A stretch of 64,000 nt of DNA. Source: Paenibacillus hexagrammi. GTDB taxonomy: Bacteria > Bacillota > Bacilli > Paenibacillales > NBRC-103111. Below the pieces are notes generated by a model. The model was not told the origin of the DNA. It did no database searches and saw only the letters and a program-made list of their open reading frames with translations. The stretch spans positions 5,116,001-5,180,000 of the forward strand of contig NZ_CP090978.1 of the NCBI RefSeq assembly GCF_021513275.1, in the 5' to 3' direction. The position numbers and the translations under genes were made by a program. Shown one piece after another: positions 45,772 through 54,704 of the stretch (the first letter of the stretch is position 1; the number at the start of each line of letters is the position of its first letter).

Positions 45772-47922
45772 ATGAAAACGTTAGTGCTTACCGAAAAGCC
45801 AAGTGTAGCCAAGGAAATCGCTCGTGTACTCGGCTGCAATCAGAAGCAAAAGCACCACTTTGAGGGACCCAAGTACGTCGTGACATGGGCGCTGGGCCAT
45901 CTGGTTACATTAGCCGAGCCCGACGATTATGATCCACGCTACAAAACGTGGAATTTGGAAGATCTACCGATCATCCCAGATCGCATGAAGCTTAAGGTCA
46001 TTAAGGAAACCTCGCATCAATTCCGCGGAATCGAGCATCTGGCTAAGCGTCCCGATCTCTCCGAGCTCGTGATCGCCACCGATGCAGGGCGCGAGGGAGA
46101 GCTTGTCGCCCGCTGGATTATGGAGCTGATCCGCTGGAAAAAGCCGTTCAAGCGGCTCTGGATCTCCTCGCAGACGGATCAGGCCATCCGTGAGGGCTTT
46201 GCCAAGCTGAAGCCAGGCAGCGACTATAATCGGCTGTATCAATCAGCCGTATGCCGTTCAGAGGCCGACTGGCTCATCGGTCTCAATGTCACCAGGGCGC
46301 TGACCAGCAAGTTCGGCGCTTCTCTGTCTGCGGGACGCGTGCAGACGCCGACGCTCGCCATGATGATACGCAGGGAGGCCGAAATCCGCGAGTTCCGTCC
46401 CGTCGATTACTGGATGATCGAAGCCGATTTCGGATCGTTCCGCGCGCTATGGCGGGACCCGAAGAGCGGCGATACCCGCATCTTTGACCGAGATCGTGCC
46501 GAAGCGATCAAGGCCAAGCTGGAAGGTACTAAAGCCAAAGTAGCCGCTGTTCAGCAAACGGAGAAGCAAATTCCCCATCCGCTTGCTTATGATTTAACAG
46601 AGCTTCAGCGTGATGCGAACCGTAAGTTCGGCTTCTCCGCCAAGCAAACATCCAATGTGCTGCAGCGCCTCTACGAACAATACAAGATTGTGACTTACCC
46701 GCGGACGGATTCACGCCATTTAACCTCCGACATGGCTGCAACACTCCCTGCAAGGCTTAAAGGGGCAGCTATAGGACCTTACGCTCCGCTTGCGGCTCCT
46801 TTCCTGCGCAAGCCGCTGAACATCACCAAGCGAATTGTGGATGACAGCAAAGTCAGCGATCATCACGCTATCATCCCTACCGGTGAAGCCGTATCTTTGG
46901 CCGCATTAAGTGCGGATGAGCGCCGTTTGTATGACTTAATTGTCCGCAGGTTCCTGGCACTGTTCTACGGGCCTTGCCGATATGATGAAACGAAGCTTAC
47001 CATTGACATCGCCGGTGAGAAGCTTTACGCCTCCGGTAAAGTGATCAAACAAGCTGGTTGGAAGGAAGTCTACGGAGCTAGCGACTTCTCCGACCCGGAC
47101 CGTGAGGAGGCAGAAGCGGACGACGAGCCAACCCAGCTGCTGCCGCAGGTTAAAGCTGGAGACCCGCTGCCAGTCAAAGGCAGCCGGCAGCTTAACCGGC
47201 AAACAAAGCCGCCAGGAAGATACACCGAGGCCTCCCTGCTGTCACAGATGGAGAAGCACAATCTCGGGACCCCGGCAACGCGCGCCGATATTATCGAGAA
47301 GCTGGTGTCTTCCGATACCATCGAGCGTCAAGGCTCTCAGCTGCTGCCAACCGGCAAAGGAGCTCAGCTTATTGAATTAGCCTCCGAGGAGCTGCGCTCA
47401 CCAGAGCTAACGGCCGAATGGGAGCAGGAATTAGAGCGGATTGCCAAAGGCAAGGGAAGCATGGAGCAATTCCTCAGCGGAATCCGCAAGAAGGCAGCCG
47501 AGCTGGTGAGCGAAGTAAAAATGAGCTCGGCCAATTACAAGCCGCATAACCTCACTCACAGCAAGTGCCCGGAATGCGGAGAATTCCTGCAAGAGATCAA
47601 AGGAAAACGCGGCAAATATTTGACTTGCTCGAGTCGGGAATGCTCCTATAGACGGGAGGCTGACGGACAGCTCAGCAACCGCCGATGCCCGCAATGTCAC
47701 AAGAAGATGGAGATTCACACCGGAAAAGCAGGGAAATATTTTCAATGCCGTCCCTGCAATGTCGTGGAAAAGCTCGATACCGAATCGGGAGGCGGCGGTG
47801 GTAGTCGCCGTGCATCCGCCAAGGCCAACAAGCAGCTTATCCAGAAGTATTCGGATAATACAAGCGTAGGCAACAGCTTGGCTGATAAATTGCGGGCGGC
47901 CATGCAGCAAAACCAAGAATAG
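45772..47922 (+). CDS. topB: DNA topoisomerase III
   Basis: A 716-residue type IA topoisomerase. The TOPRIM domain opens with LVLTEKPSVAKEIARVLG and contains DAGREGELVARWI. The catalytic Tyr309 lies in IVTYPRTDSRHL. The decatenation and gate domains follow to about residue 590. Two C-terminal zinc-binding modules are visible, CPECGEFLQE...CSSREC and CPQCHKKMEIHTG...CRPC, then a Gly-rich linker and basic tail. It resolves single-strand links during replication and recombination. A strong stem-loop lies about 155 bases downstream. Confidence 0.95.
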   Translation: MKTLVLTEKPSVAKEIARVLGCNQKQKHHFEGPKYVVTWALGHLVTLAEPDDYDPRYKTWNLEDLPIIPDRMKLKVIKETSHQFRGIEHLAKRPDLSELVIATDAGREGELVARWIMELIRWKKPFKRLWISSQTDQAIREGFAKLKPGSDYNRLYQSAVCRSEADWLIGLNVTRALTSKFGASLSAGRVQTPTLAMMIRREAEIREFRPVDYWMIEADFGSFRALWRDPKSGDTRIFDRDRAEAIKAKLEGTKAKVAAVQQTEKQIPHPLAYDLTELQRDANRKFGFSAKQTSNVLQRLYEQYKIVTYPRTDSRHLTSDMAATLPARLKGAAIGPYAPLAAPFLRKPLNITKRIVDDSKVSDHHAIIPTGEAVSLAALSADERRLYDLIVRRFLALFYGPCRYDETKLTIDIAGEKLYASGKVIKQAGWKEVYGASDFSDPDREEAEADDEPTQLLPQVKAGDPLPVKGSRQLNRQTKPPGRYTEASLLSQMEKHNLGTPATRADIIEKLVSSDTIERQGSQLLPTGKGAQLIELASEELRSPELTAEWEQELERIAKGKGSMEQFLSGIRKKAAELVSEVKMSSANYKPHNLTHSKCPECGEFLQEIKGKRGKYLTCSSRECSYRREADGQLSNRRCPQCHKKMEIHTGKAGKYFQCRPCNVVEKLDTESGGGGGSRRASAKANKQLIQKYSDNTSVGNSLADKLRAAMQQNQE

Positions 47923-48077
47923 TGCAGCCAAGCCAAGACTAATGCAGCAAGCCATACACAACGCAGGCCTAACAGCAAGGCAATAGAGTATAGAACGCAC
48001 AAAACGGTTTTAGCGACAGCAAATCTTAAACTGTGAGCACACTGTAAACACAAGACTGTCTTAGCCAAAGCAAGACT

Positions 48078-48130
48078 CAACAAGTAAGCCCCTGCCTATT
48101 AAAGCTCAATAGGCAGGGGCTTACTTGTTG
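48078..48130. terminator. Perfect 23-bp stem-loop between topB and a minus-strand gene
   Basis: The arm 48078-48100 (ends CAACAAG and GCCTATT) pairs exactly with 48108-48130 (AATAGGC to CTTGTTG) around a 7-base loop. It sits between two convergent genes. A perfect 23-bp stem is longer than an ordinary terminator. The GC-rich centre (GCCCCTGCC) makes it very stable. Confidence 0.75.
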
Positions 48131-48163
48131 CATTTTATATGTACAGTCCACCGCAGATCGTAC

Positions 48164-48496
48164 CTAGGCGGTAGTCCTTGTTCCTTTGACAGCAAGCTCC
48201 AGCTCTTCTACGCTAGTGATCCCCAAGTTGATCAGCGCTTCTCCCGGCTCCATGTGAAGGCTAGCTAGAAGGCTCATGCTGGAATTAGGCACAAGGGAGC
48301 TTTTAAACTCATGGAACAGAACTGCGTTATAATGCTTCAAAACGGTCATAAATTCAACGGTCGGCGGAACGAATGTGCGTATTTCTGAAGCCTTCCAAAA
48401 GAAGTCCCTCACATGAAGAATATCAGCACCCGTACGGTTCAGCTTGCGAATCATCTCAAAAAATTCATCAATTAATTCCTGCCTGCCAGCTGACAT
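48164..48496 (-). CDS. Hypothetical protein with helix-hairpin-helix-like C-terminus
   Basis: A 110-residue soluble protein. The N-terminus is charged and helical (ELIDEFFEMIRKLNRTGAD). The C-terminus (EPGEALINLGITSVEELELA) has the look of a helix-hairpin-helix or RNA-polymerase-alpha-CTD-like module that binds DNA. I do not recognise the whole family. A plausible start is the ATG at 48496, after a GAGAGGAT site. Confidence 0.65.
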   Translation of the reverse strand: MSAGRQELIDEFFEMIRKLNRTGADILHVRDFFWKASEIRTFVPPTVEFMTVLKHYNAVLFHEFKSSLVPNSSMSLLASLHMEPGEALINLGITSVEELELAVKGTRTTA

Positions 48497-48626
48497 GACA
48501 TCCTCTCCATTTCGATCTGAGCATACTAATTCATCGTTCTAGCTGTTACATGGATAAGCATATCATAAATAGTGCTGCAGTTCTATTGCATTTAAGCATA
48601 GGCACTTCTGTGTTCGAAAGAAAAAT

Positions 48627-48649
48627 ACCCTGACTCAAGTCGTCAGGGT
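48627..48649 (-). terminator. Terminator overlapping the end of the HAD gene
   Basis: ACCCTGAC (48627-48634) pairs with GTCAGGGT (48642-48649), followed on the minus strand by ATTTTTCTTTC. The stop codon of the HAD gene (48635-48637) lies in the loop, so the stem includes the last codons. Confidence 0.8.
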
Positions 48650-49273
48650 TTGGAGCGTATGAAGTAGTTCTCCAGGCGCATTCACTAGATAGTCCGGATT
48701 GCCTCTTCGAAGTAAGGAAGGCGCATCATAGCCCCAAGTTACGGCAATAATGGGAACTCCGAGCTTTTTGCACGCTTCAATATCTCGAAGCTCATCACCC
48801 ACATACACAATTCGAGAAGCAGGCACTCCCCATCTCTTCATAATGCTTTTGATCGAGTGATGTTTGCCATGCAAATGCTTCGCTGATACGACTTCATCAA
48901 ACGCGCTATCCATTCGATTCTGTTTCAGCAGCTGTTTTATGTTACTGGTGGAATTGGAGGAAAGGATTGAAATCTTGTGTCCACTTGATGCAAGTCGGCC
49001 GATCACTTCCTTCATACCGGGTACAACCTGAAGAAAACGAAGATTGTCCTGGTAACGACGCCTTCCGGTCAAAATCAGCTTCGGAATTTGCAGGGCAGGC
49101 ACCCCTAGCCAATGTACTCTTTCCGATATCGACAAGCTGCGGAGCATAACCAGGTCGCTGTTACGAATTTTCCGAAACCGGTTCTCTTCTGCGATCTCAT
49201 TATAAAGCTTTACCAGCAAAGCTCTGGAATCCACCAACGTACCATCGAAATCAAACAGAACGTGTTTGCTCAT
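48635..49273 (-). CDS. HAD-superfamily phosphatase, phosphoglycolate-phosphatase-like
   Basis: A 212-residue HAD hydrolase. Motif I is DFDGTLVDS at about residues 8-16, motif II is the Ser in ISILSSNST, motif III is a Lys (about 145), and motif IV is YVGDELRDIEACKKLG. The cap domain sits between motifs I and II. This pattern fits Gph/PpaX-type enzymes. The ATG at 49273 overlaps the stop of the upstream Cys-rich gene by 1 base (TGATG). The product is cytoplasmic. Confidence 0.85.
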   Translation of the reverse strand: MSKHVLFDFDGTLVDSRALLVKLYNEIAEENRFRKIRNSDLVMLRSLSISERVHWLGVPALQIPKLILTGRRRYQDNLRFLQVVPGMKEVIGRLASSGHKISILSSNSTSNIKQLLKQNRMDSAFDEVVSAKHLHGKHHSIKSIMKRWGVPASRIVYVGDELRDIEACKKLGVPIIAVTWGYDAPSLLRRGNPDYLVNAPGELLHTLQTLTT

Positions 49274-49557
49274 CAACTTGAATACAAAAACAAGGCCGGC
49301 CCCTCTGGCGGCACTTGACGAACTTGATTGCTTGCAAACTCTGCATTCGGATCCGCAGCGTAATGAGGATTGCTGACATCTCGCAGATCTTCCCATACAC
49401 AGGCAACACCGCGTCCATCCACGTCTCCTGCATACATTTTACAAGCACTGCAAAACTGCTGCTTCTGGTAAGCATCCAGCTTCACAATCTTGTTGCGTAA
49501 GCAGCAATAGATTTCATTGTCGGTATTACATATATTGGCATGCGTAATCAGAGCCAT
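49273..49557 (-). CDS. Small Cys-rich hypothetical protein
   Basis: A protein of about 94 residues starting MALITHANICNTDNEIYCCL. Five Cys lie in the first about 45 residues, including FCSACKMY, a CxxC that could bind zinc or a metal. The C-terminal part is acidic, rich in Asn and Pro (PHYAADPNAEF). The ATG at 49557 follows AAAGGAG. Its stop overlaps the HAD start, showing translational coupling. I do not recognise the family. Confidence 0.7.
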   Translation of the reverse strand: MALITHANICNTDNEIYCCLRNKIVKLDAYQKQQFCSACKMYAGDVDGRGVACVWEDLRDVSNPHYAADPNAEFASNQVRQVPPEGPALFLYSS

Positions 49558-49722
49558 TGTGCAATCAACTCCTTTGCGGCACATATAGTGTGTAATAGTA
49601 AGTGTATCTACATACTATTAAGTGTATGACGCTTTTTTGTAAACGGACAAACAATTTTTAATGCAACGCCGCCTGTTTTTGTTTACAATAGAAATCAATT
49701 ACCAAAGTCTGGAGGAAACATT

Positions 49723-50277
49723 GTGCAAAACTGGTCTCATTATGCAATTCCAATCCTGATTGTGCTGCTTATCGTCTACCGTAGAACGAAGCGCACGATC
49801 GGTTTTCAGAAGCTTTCCCGCGGCAGACTTAAATTTCGCATCGGCATATTCAGCATCATCGGTCTCATGATTCTGGCGTTCGGATTCGTGCATCCGATTC
49901 ATTTTATCGCCTATGCGATCGGCATGGCCGCAGGAACTGCCCTGGGATTGACAGCCATACGCCATACCAGATTTGAACGCCGGCCTGACGCTTGGTATTA
50001 CCGCACCCATATTTGGGTCGAAATTACCGTGCTCATCCTGTTCATCGGACGTATTGCCTACCGAATCTTGTTTGTCGCAAGTGCTGCAAATCCAAACAAT
50101 ATGAATCCTGCAGATCCTTCTCAATTCACGAGGGACCCTTTGACAGCCGGCATTTTCTTCGTAATCGTCACGTACTATTTGCTGTTTTTCGGCTACTTGC
50201 TCCGGGAAGAAGTGAAGCTCGAGAATGACGAAGCAGCTGCGGACATTTCCCCTGGTAATCCAACCTTGGATAAATGA
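49723..50277 (+). CDS. CcdC-like (DUF1453) membrane protein
   Basis: A 184-residue protein with four membrane segments (PILIVLLIVYRRTKRTIGFQ; FSIIGLMILAFGFVHPIHF; EITVLILFIGRIAYRILF; LTAGIFFVIVTYYLLFFGY). The RRTKRTIGFQKLSRGRL loop is typical of the CcdC family. The GTG start follows GGAGGAA. CcdC-type proteins occur with cytochrome maturation genes in some bacilli, but no such neighbour is visible here. The C-terminal tail is acidic. Confidence 0.75.
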   Translation: MQNWSHYAIPILIVLLIVYRRTKRTIGFQKLSRGRLKFRIGIFSIIGLMILAFGFVHPIHFIAYAIGMAAGTALGLTAIRHTRFERRPDAWYYRTHIWVEITVLILFIGRIAYRILFVASAANPNNMNPADPSQFTRDPLTAGIFFVIVTYYLLFFGYLLREEVKLENDEAAADISPGNPTLDK

Positions 50278-50324
50278 TGAGACGGCCCTTATCTTTGCCC
50301 GACACACATATGTGAGTACCATCA

Positions 50325-50360
50325 AAAGGCGATTCTCCGCTCTTATGGAGAATCGCCTTT
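50325..50360. terminator. Bidirectional terminator
   Basis: AAAGGCGATTCTCC (50325-50338) pairs exactly with GGAGAATCGCCTTT (50347-50360) around an 8-base loop. It ends the CcdC-like gene (plus) and can also serve the ABC exporter gene (minus). Confidence 0.85.
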
Positions 50361-50552
50361 CAGCTTGTCGATCAAGTGGGGTTCATTGCCAGCTGCCGTA
50401 GATTTTCTCCAATCGCTGCTGATATAGCAAACTGTCAGAGGAGACCGCTACGCTCCTCCGAAAACTGCGGAGCTTTCTCTTTCCCTTCATCAACCGTTCA
50501 AAAGCGCAGCTCACTCTAGCGAGCATACGCTGTTGGAATGCCGAAGCATCCA

Positions 50553-52456
50553 TTAGCTTTCGTTTGCTTTCTCGAACTGCGTTTGATACAGCCTCGCATA
50601 CAGTCCTCCCAGCGCCAAGAGCTCGCTATGCGTCCCCGCTCGGCGATGCTGCCCGCTTCGATCACCAGGATGTGATCAGCGGCCAGCACGGTAGAAAGCC
50701 TGTGCGCGATCACAAGCGTCGTGCGCCCCTGCATCAGCTCCTCGAGCGCGGCCTGCACATAGGACTCGGATTCCGAGTCCAGGTGCGAGGTCGCTTCGTC
50801 GAGGATGAGGATGCGCGGGCGCTTGAGAATCGCGCGCGCAATGGCGATACGCTGCCGCTCGCCTCCAGAGAGGCGGTGGCCGCGTTCGCCCACTGTCGTG
50901 TCGTACCCTTCGGGCAGCGACATGATGAAATCATGGATGTAGGCTTGGCGGCACGCAGCCTCCATCTCCTCCTGCGAAGCGTCTTCCTTCGCGAAGAGCA
51001 GGTTCTCGCGGATCGTGGCGTGAAACAGGAACGACTCCTGTGTCACGTACGCGATTTGCGAGCGCAGCGAAGCGAGCTGGACGTCGCGTACGTCCACACC
51101 ATCGACCTCGACGGCACCCTCCGTCGGGTCATACAGACGCGCGATCATGCCGATCAGCGTCGATTTACCAGCGCCGCTCGGTCCGACGAGCGCAACCATC
51201 TCTCCCGGCTGCGCGTCAAAGGTGACGCCGCGCAGCGCGTACTGCCCTGGCGTATAAGCAAAGGATACCTGCTTATATGCCACGTGCCCGCGCACCAGCC
51301 CTAGCTGCCGTGCGTCCGGTCGATCGAGGACACCCGGCACCATGTCCTCGTATTCAAAGATGCGCTGGAAAACGCCCAGCGCCGTCGCAACCTCCACGTG
51401 CAGGTTCAGCAGCGTGCCTACAGGCATATACAAGCGGCCTAGATAAGCCGCGAACGCGACAATACCGCCCAGCGTCATGCTCCCCGTTATAACGGAGTAG
51501 CCGCCGTACATATAAATAATCGCTGTGCCTAGCGGCCCCAGCGTATTCGTTGCCATCCCGAACCAGCGGCCAACGAGGTTCAGCCGCAGCTCCAGGTCCA
51601 TGACCTTCTGGACCATCGTACGATACTCCGCTTCCTGATGGCGCTCACGCCCAAAAATCCTTGTCAAAAGCGCACCGGACACACCAAAGCTTTCGCTAAG
51701 CTGGGACGCGATGTCAGCGCGGACCTTCTGCGTTTCTACACGCAGCTGCTTTCGCACCTTCGAGACCTTACGCACCGGCAGTACGAACAGCGGCAGTATC
51801 AACACCGATAGGATCGCAAGCTTCCAGTCTAAAGCAAATAGGATTCCTATCGTAGTGGCAACAATAACAATTTGCGTAATGGACGATACGACTAATGACG
51901 TCACCACATTTTGAACCGCCTGTACATCACCCGTCAGCCTCTGCACAATCTCCCCGCTTTTAGCGTCGGTAAAAAAGGACATCGACTGCCGCTGCAGATT
52001 TCGAAACAGCGACTGCCCCAAATCCCGCATGACACCCTGCGTCACCTTCGTGTTTAAGTGATTCTGCCACACGCCTAACACACCGCTGGCCACCGGCAGC
52101 GCAATCATAAGCATAGCCATCTCCGTCAACAGCCGCATACTGCCTTGCGGAATAGCTTTATCAATAATCTCTCTCATCACTAAAGGGGGAATCAGGCCGA
52201 TGACAGCCGCCAATAAAGCTAGCAACAGAATAGCTGCAAGCTGTGACTTGTACCCTCGAAATAGTTTTAAAATCCTAGGTAAAGATACGTCCTTTAAATT
52301 TGCTTTGGCTACCCGGCCTTTCTTCTCCAAATGATGACTAACACCTTCAACAAACCCATTCCTCACTGCATTCACTCCCGTTTCTCTTGCCAGCGTAACC
52401 AACGGACCCACTAAATAATAGTCGACATGATCCGAAATGTATGTCTTAAAATCCAC
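50553..52456 (-). pseudogene. ABC exporter (membrane plus ATPase fusion) with one apparent frameshift near its end
   Basis: A half-transporter of about 634 residues. The membrane domain has six segments (about residues 60-350). The ATPase domain has Walker A GPSGAGKST, signature LSGGERQRIAIARAIL, Walker B ILILDEATSHLD and the H-loop His in VIAHRLSTV. These core motifs are intact. The frame shifts at the C-run 50634-50637. Adding one base gives IAERGTHSELLALGGLYARL and ends at 50553, a normal exporter C-terminus. As given, it reads an unrelated tail to 50516. It probably works as a homodimer. The substrate is unknown. The C-terminal half is GC-rich compared with its neighbours. Confidence 0.87.
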
Positions 52457-52499
52457 TCACTTTACATTTGAGATTACGCACGTGGGCTGGATGACTGAG

Positions 52500-52839
52500 T
52501 TCATCACCAATTCCCGACCCTATTCTTGGACTCCATTCCTGCCACTGACCTAGTTCCTGACCCGCTCTTCTCTCTGGCACCTGACTGTTCCTGGTCGCTG
52601 CCCTGGATCCTGATTCTATTCTTGGACTCCGTTCCTGCCACTGACCATACTCTTTGCGGTGTCTCCTGACTAACCCTGCTCTCAGTCCTCGGCTCCTGCT
52701 ACTGCTCTTCCCTTGGGTCCTGACCTTATTCTTGGATCTCGATTCCTACCCCGGAACTTCTTTTGGCTCTATCTCCTGTCTAATCCCGCTCTTGACCCTT
52801 GTTACTTACTCTCTCTTCTGGTGCTCTTCGTTTCTACGA
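52500..52839. repeat. Pyrimidine-rich degenerate repeat region, no gene
   Basis: About 340 bases without a gene. A segment TATTCTTGGACTCC followed by TTCCTGCCACTGACC occurs near 52521 and again near 52617. A weaker copy, TTATTCTTGGATCTCG, lies near 52726. TCCTGAC-like words recur throughout. The plus strand is strongly C+T-rich. It lies between the ABC exporter and yyaC, upstream of the exporter gene. Confidence 0.65.
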
Positions 52840-53376
52840 TCAATCCAGCGGTACTGCAAACTGAACTGCTTTTACCACTTCCTGTGCCATGTTCATGACA
52901 TGATACAGAGAAGTTGTCTGAAGCACAGCATATTGCTTAGGTCCATCCGCATTCACGATTGCGGCAATGGTATAATCCCCAACCTGCGGAAGAACCTTTC
53001 CTACGGACTTCCCCGGATAGATGGGCTGATTAGACACCTGGTAGAGGCCGATGGACTGCTTTTGACCCAAACAAGCGTCAATGGCGATCACCACAGATTC
53101 CTGCGGTATTTCCGCTAGCCGTTCCACCAGATTGCTTGCATCGCAGGGCTTCTCCAGTGTTCCAATGACGCGGGGATACCCGGCCTGCAGCAGGGCGGAA
53201 CCGACAAGTGGACCCAATGCGTCGCCTGTAGATCGATCCGTTCCTATACAAACAAATACCAGACGATCCGGCTTTAATTCCCGCACTTCCGCAACAGCAC
53301 GGAGATAGTCGCCCAGTTCATCGCCGCGCAGTTTTTTCCAATACCGGTCAGCCGGTTGTACAATTTCCTCCTTCAA
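52840..53376 (-). CDS. yyaC: Spore protease YyaC
   Basis: A 178-residue protein of the YyaC family, related to the spore germination protease fold. Landmarks are VFVCIGTDRSTGDALGPLVG at about residues 40-60, ESVVIAIDACLG near 100 and PGKSVGKVLPQVGDYTI. Length and motifs fit a complete gene. It supports a spore-forming host. No clear ribosome site beyond GAAGGGGG before the ATG at 53376. Confidence 0.88.
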   Translation of the reverse strand: MKEEIVQPADRYWKKLRGDELGDYLRAVAEVRELKPDRLVFVCIGTDRSTGDALGPLVGSALLQAGYPRVIGTLEKPCDASNLVERLAEIPQESVVIAIDACLGQKQSIGLYQVSNQPIYPGKSVGKVLPQVGDYTIAAIVNADGPKQYAVLQTTSLYHVMNMAQEVVKAVQFAVPLD

Positions 53377-53486
53377 CGTGATTCCCCCTTCTCTATGGCT
53401 TGACGGGCACCGTACTTTCGTTGCTACCCGATGTTTGTCAATGTTATAATGCGGTCAACTTCTATTCTTTCACAAGGTGGTGCACC

Positions 53487-54661
53487 ATGTCCATATATGA
53501 CTATGCCGCATTATTGACCCTGCTATATTGGCTTTTGACCAGCATCATGCTTTCTAAAGGGCTGCGCCTGCTATATCCGCTACCCAGATGGTCTAACCTG
53601 CCGGACAAGCCCCCGCTTGTCTCCGTCATTATTGCTGCGAAAGAAGAAGAAAGCACCATCATGCAGACGGTTCGCCATCTTCTTTCTCAGAATTACCCCC
53701 GGCTTGAGATCATTGCGGTCAATGACCGCTCACAGGATGCTACAGGTATAAGGCTAGAGGAGCTTCGAAAATGGTCCGAACAGCGAACCGGCATTTCCAC
53801 ACCGCTAAAAATCATTCATATCACCCACCTTCCGGAAGGCTGGCTAGGGAAAAATCACGCCCTCTATCAGGGCTACTTACAAGCCAGAGGACAATATGTA
53901 TTATTCACCGATGCAGATATTCTTTTCTCACCTACAACCATTACGGACGCAGTTTCTTACATGAAAGAGCATCAAGTCGATCACTTGACGCTGGCTCCTC
54001 TAATGGTAGCTCGTCAGCCCTTGCTGCGGGGATTTGTTCACTTCTTTTTCTTCTCCTTCTCGCTATTTGTCCGTCCCTGGAACGCTAATCGGGATGATAC
54101 GCGCCGTCATGGTATGGGCATCGGTGCTTTTAACATGGTAAGCCGTCATGCTTATGAGACCATTGGCACCCATCAAGCCATCGCTCTGCGCCCCGATGAC
54201 GACCTCCAGCTAGGCATTCGCTTAAAAAGCGCCGGGTTTAAACAGCGCATTTTATCGGCACGGCATTCCTTGCAGGTGGAATGGTACCGCTCATTACGAG
54301 AAGCAATTCAAGGACTCGAAAAAATTTATTTTCAGGCTTTCACTATAGCCTGCCGTTTGCTATAGCCGCTTGTCTAGGACAGCTGCTTTTCTTTATTTTC
54401 CCTTGGATTGGCATGCTACTCCTTTGGAACGGATCAGGAATCCTATTCACTCTTGCTGTGATTATACAGATTATTCTTTACCGTAAGCTGATCTTCGCAC
54501 TAATGGGGGCGCCTGGTAAAGACGCTTTTCTGCTGCCGGTTACCGCATCTCTGCTGCTTTATACGATCATCCGCTCTGTCAGTCTGACGTTCAAGCAAGG
54601 TGGCATCTATTGGAGAGGAACCTTCTATTCGCTTAGCGAACTTAAGAAGAGGAGGCAGTAA
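53487..54661 (+). pseudogene. Membrane glycosyltransferase, GT2 family, with one apparent frameshift
   Basis: A GT2 enzyme of about 391 residues. It has an N-terminal membrane segment, then VSVIIAAKEEESTIMQTVRH, ITHLPEGWLGKNHALYQGY and the DxD motif in FTDADILFS. The acceptor region has RPDDDLQLGIRL. The first frame ends at 54365. Adding one A to the run 54319-54324 gives GLEKNLFSGFHYSLPFAIAA and adds four C-terminal membrane segments. The ATG at 53487 follows AAGGTGG. It resembles HpnB-type and other polyprenyl-linked sugar transferases. The acceptor is unknown. Confidence 0.82.
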
Positions 54662-54704
54662 ACCTCCTTCTTACCAACACAACGTAGAAAGGAAACCTTC
54701 AAAG

